Shown piece by piece: positions 52,901-60,700 of a stretch of 64,000 nt of DNA. Below the pieces are notes generated by a model. The model did no database searches. It had not been told where the DNA came from and saw only the letters and a list, made by a program, of their open reading frames with translations. Both the position numbers and the translations under genes were made by a program. Position 1 is the stretch's first letter. Every line of letters begins with the position of its first letter. Source of the stretch: JBGPHT01 sp041484525 (lineage in GTDB: Bacteria > Acidobacteriota > Terriglobia > Bryobacterales > Bryobacteraceae); NCBI GenBank assembly GCA_041484525.1, contig JBGPHT010000009.1:25947-89946 (forward strand). Direction: 5' to 3'.

Positions 52901-55900
52901 CGCCGGTCCTGGTGTCGACGCTGGCGTGCAATCCGACGGGCCTGGGGCCGAATGCTTCCAGCACCTGCACGGTTACGCTGACCAAAGTCGCGCCGGCGGG
53001 CGGAGCATTGGTGACGCTGACGAATACCAACACGACGCTCACGGTGCCCGCGTCGGTGACGGTCGCGGCGGCAGCGACCACGGCCACGTTCAGCGCCACC
53101 ACCACGACGATTCCCAGCGATCAGAGCGCCACTGTCACGGCGACGTATAACAGCAGCTCGGCCAACACCACGGTCAGCCTGACGACCGCGGTGCTGGTGT
53201 CGACGCTGGCTTGCAATCCGGCCAGCCTGGGACAGAATGCTTCGAGCACCTGCACGGTTACGTTGACCAAGGTTGCGCCAGCGGGCGGCGCATCGGTCAC
53301 CCTGACGAATACCAACACGACGCTCACGGTCCCGGTGTCGGTGACGGTCGCGGCGGCTGCCACCACGGCTACCTTCAACGCCACCACCACGAGCATTCCG
53401 AGCGACCAGAGCGCCACCGTCACGGCCACGTACAACAGCAGCTCGGCCAACGCCACCATCACTCTGGTGGCGCCGGTCCTGGTGTCCTCGCTGGCTTGCA
53501 ATCCGGCGAATCTGGGGCCGAATGCTTCGAGCACCTGCACCGTTACGTTGACCAAGGTTGCGCCGGCGGGCGGCGCATCGGTCACGCTGACCAACACGAA
53601 CACGACGCTCACGGTTCCTGCGTCGGTGACGATCGCGGCAGCCGCGACTACGGCTACGTTCAACGCCACTACGACGGCCATCCCCAGCGATCAGAGCGCC
53701 ACTGTCACGGCGACGTACAACAGCAGCGCCGCCAACGCCACCATCGGCCTGTCAGCATCTGTGCAGGTCTCCTCGCTGATCTGCAATCCGGCCAGCCTGG
53801 GGCGAAACGCTTCGAGCACGTGCACCGTTACGCTTTCCAAAGTGGCGCCGGCGGGCGGCGCATCGGTCACGCTGACGAACACCAACACAACACTCACCGT
53901 GCCGGCGTCGGTCACGGTCGCGGCGGCCGCGACCACGGCTACCTTCAACGCCACCACGGCAGCCATTCCCAGCGATCAGAACGCTACTGTCACGGCAACG
54001 TATAACAGCAGCTCCGCGAATGCCACCATCAGCCTGGTAGCCCCGGTCCTGGTGTCGACGCTGGCGTGCAATCCAACCAGCCTCGGACAGAACGCTTCGA
54101 GCACCTGCACTGTGACTCTCACCAAAGTCGCGCCCGCGGGCGGGGCATTGGTCACGCTGACGAACACCAACACCACGCTCACGGTTCCGGTGTCGGTAAC
54201 GGTGGCGGCTGCCGCCACTACGGCTACGTTCAGCGCCACTACGACGGCCATCCCCAGCGATCAGAGCGCCACCGTCACGGCGACGTACAACAGCAGTTCC
54301 GCCAACACCAGCATCAGCCTGGTGGCGCCGGTGCAGGTGACCGGGCTGCTCTGTATTCCGGGCACGCTCGCCCCCGGAGCTTCCAGCATCTGCACCGCGT
54401 TTTTGAATAAGAATGCGCCCGCGGGCGGCGCCAGCCTGACGGTGTCGACCGTCAACAGCGTGCTCACCGCTCCCACGCCGCTGACGATTGCCGCGGGATC
54501 CAATTCCGGTACGTTCACCCTGCAAGCCGGCTCGTTCACGGCGAATCAGAGTGGATCGGTGACCGTCGCTTACAGCGGCTCGTCGCAATCGGTCCCGATC
54601 GCGCTGATTGCCCCGGTGCTCGTGAGTTCAGTGGTCTGCACCCCGAACGGCGTGATGTCCGGTGTGACCAGCTCGTGCACCGCGACCCTTTCACAGCCCG
54701 CGCTGACGGATACCACGGTCACGCTGACTTCCACGTCAGCCCTGATCGCGGTTCCCGCCAGCATCCTGGTAACGGCCGGGAGCGCGACCAAGGCCTTCAG
54801 CGCCAGCATCGGAACCATACCCGTGGATACCACCGCGACGGTCACCGCCACGCTCGGCGCATCGTCGCAAGGCGCCACGTTTACGCTATGGTCCACCCCG
54901 TCATTGTTATCGATGACGTGCCTCAGCACGAAGCTCGAGGTGGGCACGGGCACTACCTGCACCGTCACCCTGTCGAAGCCGGCGGGGGACGTGGTCGTGA
55001 GCCTGGCGAGCAACAACCCGGCCATTTTGGTGCCCGCCAGTGTCATCGTGCTGCAGGGCAACACCACCGCGCCCTTTACCGCCACGGCGGAGACGTTGGT
55101 CACCGGTTGGATCGTAGTGTCGGCCACGCTCAACGGAGTCAGCAAAGGCCAGTTGTTCACCGTCGTCGCAGCCGGATCGGGTTCCAGCATGACCAGCCTG
55201 CAGTCGATTTCCTGCGCGCCGAAGTCTCTGACGGCAGGCTCGCATGGGCTTTGCCGGCTGACTCTGGATCACGTGGAGGATTCGACCACGGCGGACGTGC
55301 AGCTTTCCAGTTCGAGCGACTCGGTCCGGCTGCCCGACAGAGTGGTCACACGGCCCGGCCAGTCGATGGTGGAATTCCAGGTGGACGCGGTGGGCTCCGC
55401 CGCCGCGGACGGCATCGTGGTGGCGGCTCAGTTGGGCACCGGCATAGTCGAGGAAAAACTCGCCATTGCCCGCGACCGCGCCGTGCCGATCCGCGTCCCC
55501 GGCCGTCAGTTCGTAAAATACGGCACTGAGGTTCGCTTCCCGGTGTCGCCGTCCGATCCTGCAGCAGCCTTGTCCGCCGGCGAGTTGCCGGCCGGCGCCA
55601 ATTTCGATTCCGCCACCGGAGTGTTCGACTGGACGCCCGACGGCACCCAACTGGGCGCTCATGACATCACGTTCATAGCGGTCGATCCCGCCGGCGCGCA
55701 AGCCACGGCCAGCGTCACCGTGCAGGTAGACTCGGGCGAGCCGGTGGTGACCCGCATCGTCAACGCCGCCAGCCGTTCGCGGGAAGCCGCGTGCAGCCCG
55801 GGCGCGATCGCCAGCCTTGAGGGCCGGTGGCTGATTGACGGCGCCGCGGTGTCCGACCCCTCCGGCAGTTCTTCGGAGCTGGGCGGCGCCAGGGTGTGGG

Positions 55901-56427
55901 TCAACGGCATTGCGGCCTCGATCCTTTCCGCCTCAGCGACGGAGCTGAGTATCCTGTGCCCGGATTCGGCGCCTGGCAGCGTGCTCGAGATGGTGGTCCA
56001 GACGGATCGCGGCATCACCGCGCCGGTCCGGACCGTGGCGCGCACGGCCGCCCCCGGCATCTTCTCGGTGGATGGATCGGGGGACGGACAAGGCTCGGTG
56101 CTTCTCGAAGACCGTCCGAGCCTGGCGATGGTGCGGAACTATCGATTGGCTGCGCAGCCGGCCATGGCAGGCGACCGCGTGGTGGTTTACGCCACCGGCA
56201 TCGACCGCCTGACCGGCATCTCGGCCAAGATAGGCGACCGTCAGATGGCGCCGGCCGCGATGGGGCCCGTGGCGAACCGTCCTGGAGTGTTCTGGATCGA
56301 GTTGGCGCTGCCGGACGGGATAACTAGAGATAACAATGCCCGCCTCTTACTTACAGGTGACACACCAGAAGGTATTAGTCTTAGTACGAATCTTGTAAGT
56401 ATTGCAATCGAAGGAAAGGGCAGGTAG
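46993..56427 (+). CDS. Giant secreted cohesin-like/Ig-repeat/TIGR03437 protein
   Basis: A 3144-residue protein, the largest complete one in the window. It begins with a signal peptide (a second ATG at codon 5 would also fit) ending near THTSFAQA. A cohesin-like domain covers about residues 35-165 (GVQWTLTYPAASVVSI, IANGTVAVVNLTM). About 28 Ig-like units then run to about residue 2815; 23 of them are regular 95-residue repeats with CNPxSLGxNASSTCTVTLTK and VPASVTVAAAATTATFNATT. The end has a putative Ig domain (about 2830-2920; PIRVPGRQFVKYGTEVRF) and a TIGR03437-type C-terminus. Two cysteines per repeat suggest a rigid disulfide-stabilised rod. The last roughly 110 bp are AT-richer than the rest. 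It is a divergent paralog of the 42440-46654 gene but has no LamG domain. A role in adhesion or the matrix is inferred. Confidence 0.92.
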   Translation: MVRTMRRLHAQGGFAIFAIAFLMSAHTSFAQADSLALTSGTAAANGTVSLNLNLTSPAGNEPAGVQWTLTYPAASVVSISASAGAAATAAGKTLSCIAGSGTYTCLASGLNVATIANGTVAVVNLTMAAGATLTAIGVTNGLATGPSANAVLVTATGGTVTGGASVLPTVSSLSCNPTSLNPSSSSSCTVTLTGAAPAGGALVTISDTSAFLTVPASVTVAAAATTATFNATTTTIPSDQSSTVTATYNSSSANATIGLVAPVLVSTLACNPTSLGRNASSTCTVTLTKVAPAGGALVTLTNTNTTLTVPASVTVAAAATTVTFNATTAAIPNDQSATVTATYNSSSANTTISLVAPVLVSTLACNPTSLGPNASSTCTVTLTKVAPAGGALVTLTNTNATLTVPASVTVAAAASTATFNATTTTIPSDQSATVTGTYNSSSANATVGLTVPVLVSSLACNPTSLGRNASSACTVTLTKVAPAGGALVALTNTNATLTVPASVTVAAAATTATFNATTAAIPSDQSATVTGTYNSSSANTTVSLVAPVLVSTLACNPANLGPNASSTCTVTLTKVAPAGGAIVTLTNTNATLTVPASVTVAAAASTATFNATTTAIPSDQNATVTGTYNSSSANATVGLSASVLVSSLACNPASLGQSSSSLCTVTLTKAAPAGGALVTLTNTNATLTVPASVTVAAAATTATFNATTTIIPSDQSATVTASYNSTSANATIGLVAPVLTSSLACNPASLGRNSSTTCTVTLTKVAPAGGAIVTLTNTNPTLTVPASVTVAAASTSATFNATTGAIPSDQSATVTATYNSSANTTVSLVAPVLVSAVSCNPASLGPNASSTCTVTLTKVALAGGALVTLTNTNATLTVPASVTVAAAASSATFNATTTGIPSDQSSTVTATYNSSSANATVSLVAPALVSTLGCNPASLGQNASSTCTVTLTKAAPAGGALVTLTNTNTTLTVPVSVTVAAAATTATFNASTTAIPSDQSATVTATYNSSSANATISLVAPVVVSSLGCNPTSLGPNASSTCTVTLSKVAPAGGALVTLTNTNATLTVPASVTVAAAATTATFNASTTAIPSDQSSTVTATYNSSSANATIGLSASVLVSSVSCNPASLGQNASSTCTVTLSKAAPAGGALVTLSDNSAFLAVPASVTVAAAATTATFNATTTSIPSDQSATVTATYNSSSANTTVSLVAPVLVSSLGCNPASLGRNSSSTCTVTLTKVAPAGGASVTLTNTNTTLTVPVSVTVAAAATTATFSAATTTIPSDQSATVTAAYNSSSANTTVSLVAPVLVSTLGCNPASLGQNASSTCTVTLTKVAPAGGALVTLTNTNTTLTVPASVTVAAAATTATFNATTTSIPSDQSSTVTATYNSSSANATVGLTAPALVSSLGCNPANLGPNASSTCTVTLTKVAPAGGASVTLTNPNTTLTVPVSVTVAAAATSATFNATTTAIPSDQSATVTATYNSTSANTTVSLVAPVLVSTLSCNPASLGQSASSTCTVTLTKVAPAGGANVALTNTNATLTVPASVTVAAAATTGTFNATTSTIPSDQSATVTATYNSTSANATITLVAPALVSSLSCNPTSIGQNASSTCTVTLTKVAPAGGASVTLTNNNPTLTVPASVTVAAAATTATFNGVTTTIPSNQTATVTATLGSSSANFIVSLVGAVVPSSVSCTPGALGASAASTCTVTLNKPSVGWSTVAIASNNPNLTVPAGILITNATTTGTFTATAASTIPSDQGAMVSATLNSGSATTPVNLMGPAVVSSLSCNPASLGQNASSTCTVTLSKVAPAGGASVTLANTNAMLTVPASVTVAAAAITATFNATTTTIPSDQSATVTATYNSTAANTTVSLVAPVLVSSLSCNPASLGRNASSTCTVTLTKAALAGGALVTLTNTNTTLTVPASVTVAAAATTATFSATTTTIPSDQSATVTATYNSSSANTTVSLVAPVLVSTLACNPTGLGPNASSTCTVTLTKVAPAGGALVTLTNTNTTLTVPASVTVAAAATTATFSATTTTIPSDQSATVTATYNSSSANTTVSLTTAVLVSTLACNPASLGQNASSTCTVTLTKVAPAGGASVTLTNTNTTLTVPVSVTVAAAATTATFNATTTSIPSDQSATVTATYNSSSANATITLVAPVLVSSLACNPANLGPNASSTCTVTLTKVAPAGGASVTLTNTNTTLTVPASVTIAAAATTATFNATTTAIPSDQSATVTATYNSSAANATIGLSASVQVSSLICNPASLGRNASSTCTVTLSKVAPAGGASVTLTNTNTTLTVPASVTVAAAATTATFNATTAAIPSDQNATVTATYNSSSANATISLVAPVLVSTLACNPTSLGQNASSTCTVTLTKVAPAGGALVTLTNTNTTLTVPVSVTVAAAATTATFSATTTAIPSDQSATVTATYNSSSANTSISLVAPVQVTGLLCIPGTLAPGASSICTAFLNKNAPAGGASLTVSTVNSVLTAPTPLTIAAGSNSGTFTLQAGSFTANQSGSVTVAYSGSSQSVPIALIAPVLVSSVVCTPNGVMSGVTSSCTATLSQPALTDTTVTLTSTSALIAVPASILVTAGSATKAFSASIGTIPVDTTATVTATLGASSQGATFTLWSTPSLLSMTCLSTKLEVGTGTTCTVTLSKPAGDVVVSLASNNPAILVPASVIVLQGNTTAPFTATAETLVTGWIVVSATLNGVSKGQLFTVVAAGSGSSMTSLQSISCAPKSLTAGSHGLCRLTLDHVEDSTTADVQLSSSSDSVRLPDRVVTRPGQSMVEFQVDAVGSAAADGIVVAAQLGTGIVEEKLAIARDRAVPIRVPGRQFVKYGTEVRFPVSPSDPAAALSAGELPAGANFDSATGVFDWTPDGTQLGAHDITFIAVDPAGAQATASVTVQVDSGEPVVTRIVNAASRSREAACSPGAIASLEGRWLIDGAAVSDPSGSSSELGGARVWVNGIAASILSASATELSILCPDSAPGSVLEMVVQTDRGITAPVRTVARTAAPGIFSVDGSGDGQGSVLLEDRPSLAMVRNYRLAAQPAMAGDRVVVYATGIDRLTGISAKIGDRQMAPAAMGPVANRPGVFWIELALPDGITRDNNARLLLTGDTPEGISLSTNLVSIAIEGKGR
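47780..54330 (+). repeat. About 23 tandem 285-bp coding repeats
   Basis: Regular Ig-like repeats with a 285-bp period; many units are near-identical at DNA level. One unit at about 52040-52330 is strongly diverged in sequence and splits the array into a longer first block and a shorter second block. Less regular, older-looking units lie before (about 47500-47780) and after (54330-55440). Confidence 0.92.
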
Positions 56428-56459
56428 CATCGGATGGGATACCTTGGAGAACGAATGAG

Positions 56460-57131
56460 ATGACTAGATCGCTTATACTTTTCACCGCGGCAGCGTTCGC
56501 TGTCACCACTGCTCAGGGTGCCACGTTCAACATCCTCAATACGTTCGATGGAGGCCAGGTGCCGCAGCCCGGCTGGCCGGGTCCGAACGGGCCGGCGACC
56601 CCGACATTTGCCGATGGCGTGCATGCACTGGGAGTCACGTTTGGGTACACTCAAGGCGGCAATCCGTCGAATGCGGCAACCTACGGCGATATCATCGGTA
56701 CCGCGACTAATGGCCTCTTACCGTTGACCGACCCGGTGTTGGATGGGCCCGCCGACGGAATACTTACTCTGGTTTTTGACACAGTGTCTACCTATCTGGC
56801 TTTTGACATTGCCTTGTTTTCGCAGGGAGTGAATTCAGGCGGTCAGGTCACTATTAATGGAAACACTCAAGCCTTCACAACCACCGCGGGGTTTGGTCCG
56901 GCCGGCCTGTTCTCCATGACTTCATTCTTGTGGACTCCCGCCTCTCCGTTCACGCAGGCGGTAATCTCGTTCGACAGCGGTACTTCACAGATGTTTGTCA
57001 TCGACAACCTGGGGTTCGATGTGGATCCTCCGGACGCTTTGCCGAATCCCGAGCCCGCGTCGTTCATCTTCATGGGCACGGGTGCCCTGATGCTGGGCTT
57101 GCTTGCACGCAGGCGGCGAGCGCGCATCTAG
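56460..57131 (+). CDS. PEP-CTERM secreted protein
   Basis: A 223-residue protein with a signal peptide (MTRSLILFTAAAFAVTTAQG), a beta-rich body (LVFDTVSTYLAFDIALF, AVISFDSGTSQMFVIDNLGF), and a textbook PEP-CTERM tail: PNPEPAS, a hydrophobic helix (FIFMGTGALMLGLLA), and the basic end RRRRARI. Such tails are cleaved by an exosortase of the EpsH/XrtA type in bacteria that make exopolysaccharide. No exosortase is encoded in this window. The gene begins 32 bp after the giant repeat-protein gene and is preceded by GGAG ten bases before the ATG, so the two may share a transcript. Confidence 0.88.
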   Translation: MTRSLILFTAAAFAVTTAQGATFNILNTFDGGQVPQPGWPGPNGPATPTFADGVHALGVTFGYTQGGNPSNAATYGDIIGTATNGLLPLTDPVLDGPADGILTLVFDTVSTYLAFDIALFSQGVNSGGQVTINGNTQAFTTTAGFGPAGLFSMTSFLWTPASPFTQAVISFDSGTSQMFVIDNLGFDVDPPDALPNPEPASFIFMGTGALMLGLLARRRRARI

Positions 57132-57758
57132 CGGTGTGCGGAACTAAAGCAGACCTATCGTAAACGGGGCTGGCCCACGTGCCAGCCTCCCTCTCTCTGG
57201 CCTGAGTTTCTTCGCTGCCCCGTTCATCCTTCTGTAACCACCAAGCTGCATAAATCGGCTGGCATCGGGCTCCGAAAACGCCCCGACAGTAGTCACTACC
57301 AGGGAGAGCTGATCCCTCACAGTACTATGCTCATTGGGCAGCATCCCGCCCTATTTCCTCTTAAACTTAGGTAGTCACGTGCAGCCGCGATCGCGCCTTG
57401 CGGGATCGTATCCTGTGGCACTTCAACTGCGTTTATCACTAACCTCAGCCCAGTCTCCGTTGATGACGAATACGGGGATCGTGCGGGCGGACAACTGGTA
57501 AAACATGGCAATTACGTCATGCCTGCTGTCAGAGGAGCGCTATCTGTTACAGCGGTTACTTCAGCCCGAATGGCAACGTTACCTGTGCCCGGCGGGACAG
57601 GAGGGAGAAAGTTTAGCAAAGCGAGAAGAAACTAGGGACCTCAAAGGTGGTCGAGCACTACCTGCACGCCGTAAGTTCGCGGCGTCGCCTGCCTTGACGT
57701 AGAACCCGTATGGCTATCCGTACCAGTACAATTCACCGATCGCTAGAAAGCCAGGACC
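57132..57758 (+). other. 627-bp intergenic region
   Basis: No supported gene: short frames on both strands, including 57505-57702 (65 codons), have no recognisable features. It contains the hairpin at 57168-57187 near the start. It presumably carries the promoter of the giant beta-helix/FnIII gene, though no clear -35/-10 pair was found. Confidence 0.5.
57168..57187 (+). terminator. Hairpin after the PEP-CTERM gene
   Basis: A perfect 7-bp GC-rich stem GGCTGGC/GCCAGCC with a 6-nt loop, 37 bp after the stop codon. It is followed by a pyrimidine-rich TCCCTCTCTCT stretch rather than a pure T-run. A plausible terminator of the surface-protein transcript. Confidence 0.45.
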
Positions 57759-60700
57759 ATGAAATCTCAGCCCGGTGCCCGGTCGACTAAACACCAGCAC
57801 CATGGCTTTGTCCCGGCCTTGGCCGTCCTGCAATGCCGATGGGCTAAGGTCGCATTGTTCTCCGTGCTGAGTCTGGCCTGGCATCTGAACGCTCAGCCCT
57901 GGTCCGGTATCGTATCCCCAAACCGGGCGATTGACTGGACCAGTGCTGGAGTGGCCGGAGGCATTCCGAATCGCACTACGATCTGCGCCACTCTTAACCC
58001 CGGAACAACTGCAGCCCAAATCAATAGCGCCATTGCCGCCTGTCCAAACGAGCAAGTCGTGTTCCTGAACGCCGGCGCCTACAACGTTGGACCGCCCGGC
58101 ATCACCTTTAACAACAAGCGAAATGTGACCCTGCGCGGGGCCGGACCGGACCAGACAATCCTGACTTTCAGCGGGACCTCTGTTTGTGGCAGCCAGAGCG
58201 CCGATGTCTGCGTCATGAATGGCGATCCCAACTCTTCCGTCGATCCACATAATACAGCGGACTGGACCGCTGGCTATGGTCACGCTACCAACCAAATAAC
58301 GCTAAGTAATACAATAAATCTCCAGATCGGCTCCCTCCTGATACTGGATCAGCTACAAGACTTAACTGATACAGGCGCCATCTTTCAAGCGGCCAATCCC
58401 GCTATCAACTGCACCACCTGCAATGTTCCTGGACGTCCCGATCGCCCACAACAGCAACTTGTGACCGTCGCTGCAATCAACGGGAACACTGTGACAATCT
58501 CTCCGGGGTTGTATATGCCGAACTGGCGAGCGTCGCAGAATCCTGGTGCGTGGTGGTCCAGCAACACGCCCATTTCCGGGGTCGGCATCGAAGATCTTAC
58601 GCTGAATCACACCGGGGCCGCCTCGTTCGCGGGGATCTCCTTCTGCAATGCGTCCGGCAGTTGGGTCCGGAACGTGCGATCGCTCAATCCCTTCAGCCAG
58701 CATGTTCTCCTATATCAGTCCGCCCACGTGACGGTCAGGGATAGTTACTTTTACGGCACACAGAACGCGGATGACCATAGCTATGGTGTAGACACCTATA
58801 AAGGTTCGGATCACCTCGTCGAGAATGACCTTTTCCAGCGCGTCACTATCCCGATAATGAACGAGACTGCGCAAGGAAGCGTCTTTGCCTACAACTATTC
58901 TACCGACGACTATTTGAGTCTAGATCCTACATGGGCTGAAGCAAGTTCGTCGCAGAGTGCGCCTGGGAACAATTATCTTCTATGGGAAGGAAACGATGGA
59001 TTCGGATTGAATGCGGATAACCATAATGGCCCGGCGGACTTCATCACCGCGCTTCGCAACAGATGGAGCGGGTGGGAGCCGGGCCGGACCTCTCAGACCG
59101 TTCCAGTCCATATATACTCATTCAACAGGTACTTCAATCTCATTGGAAATGTCCTAGGTACAGCAGGCTATCATACCAACTATACTGCGCAGGACGACGG
59201 ACAGATAAGCACAGACGGTATCAGCGATCAGTGTTACCACTCGATCTACGCCCTCGGCTGGGGCGGAGACTGCCGGCCGGATGAGGTGCTACTTAGTGAC
59301 CTGCCTGTCGCGCAAACGCTTGTCCGCTGGGGCAACTACGATACAGTAAGCACCTTGGCGCAGTTTTCGCCGAGCGAGGTACCAACGCTCGACGCGAATT
59401 TCCCCAATGCTATGCCGGCCAGTAATACACTGCCGGCATCGTTCTATCTCGCCGCGAAGCCGAACTGGTGGGGTACCATGCCGTGGCCCGCGGTTGGGCC
59501 CGATGTAAGCGCCTATTCCTATGGCAACCCCGCACGGATATGCTATGACAATTCGCCGGTGGACGGCGCTTACGGTACCGCGCGTGTTCTGTTGTTTAAC
59601 GGCAGCAGTTGTCTGGTCATCGCGGGCCATTATGCGCAGGCGGCTCCGCCCAGGGAGGTGACCGCAGCGGCCGTCAGCGCCAGCCAGATCGATGTGAGGT
59701 GGACAGATGCCAGCAGCTCACCGGGCCTGGCCTATTATGTAGTGCAACGCTGCCAGGGCGTGGGCTGTACCGGGTTCGCTCAGATCGCGACGCCCACCGG
59801 GACCGCGTTCAATGACACCGGATTGCTGCCCGGCACTACCTACACCTACCGGGTGCAGGCCGTCGATACAGCTTCAGCCCTGAGCTTGCTCGCCAATCCG
59901 GTTAGCGCAACCACTCAGACGTCGCCGGCCGCACCCACTAATGTGGCGGCGAGTGCTAGCAGCGCCAGCCAGATCAATCTCAACTGGACCGCGTCGGCCA
60001 GCAGTGTGGGCCTGGGAAGCTATTTCGTGCAGCGGTGCCAGGGCCCGGGGTGCTCGAACTTTGGGCAGATTGCGACCACGCCGTCTACCTCGTTTAGCGA
60101 CATCGGGTTGTCGCCCGGGACTAGTTACTCCTATCGCGTGCAGGCCGTCGATACGGTGGGAAATCTGGGCCCCTTCTCAAACCTGGCCACTGCGGCCACA
60201 CAGACGGGAACTGGTTCGAACCAGGTCGACATGCATTGGATGGCTTCGCCCAGTATTGTGACGAACTATTTGTTGCAGCGCTGCCAGGGCGCTGGCTGCG
60301 CCAACTTTGGGCAGATTGCGGCGCCGGCCGGGACAACGTACACCGACACGGGATTGGTCACGGGTAGCTACAGTTATCGGGTGCAGGCTGTCGATACGGC
60401 CGGGAGCGTGAGCACGTTTTCGAATGTCCTCACCGTGACCGTCCCCTTGCTTCCGGCGCCCACGACTCCCGGCAATCCGACGGCGGCCGCCATCAACACC
60501 AGCCGCATCGATTTCTCGTGGATGGCCTCCAGCAGCACCATCGGCTTGGCCCACTATATCGTCGAACGATGCCAAGGGGCCGGTTGCTCCAGCTTTGCTC
60601 CAGTTGCCACCCCGGCCGGGACGACTTACATCGATACAGGGCTTTCAGCCGCCACCCCTTACTCTTATCGCGTACAGGCCGTGGATACCGCCGGACACCT

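Noticed and set aside
47780..54330. Regularly spaced repeats that might suggest CRISPR or satellite DNA
   Set aside because: The period is 285 bp with no unique spacers, and the whole array is one open reading frame of Ig-like domains.
57505..57702. 65-codon plus-strand frame between the PEP-CTERM and beta-helix genes
   Set aside because: No recognisable feature, and its content is unlike the neighbouring genes.
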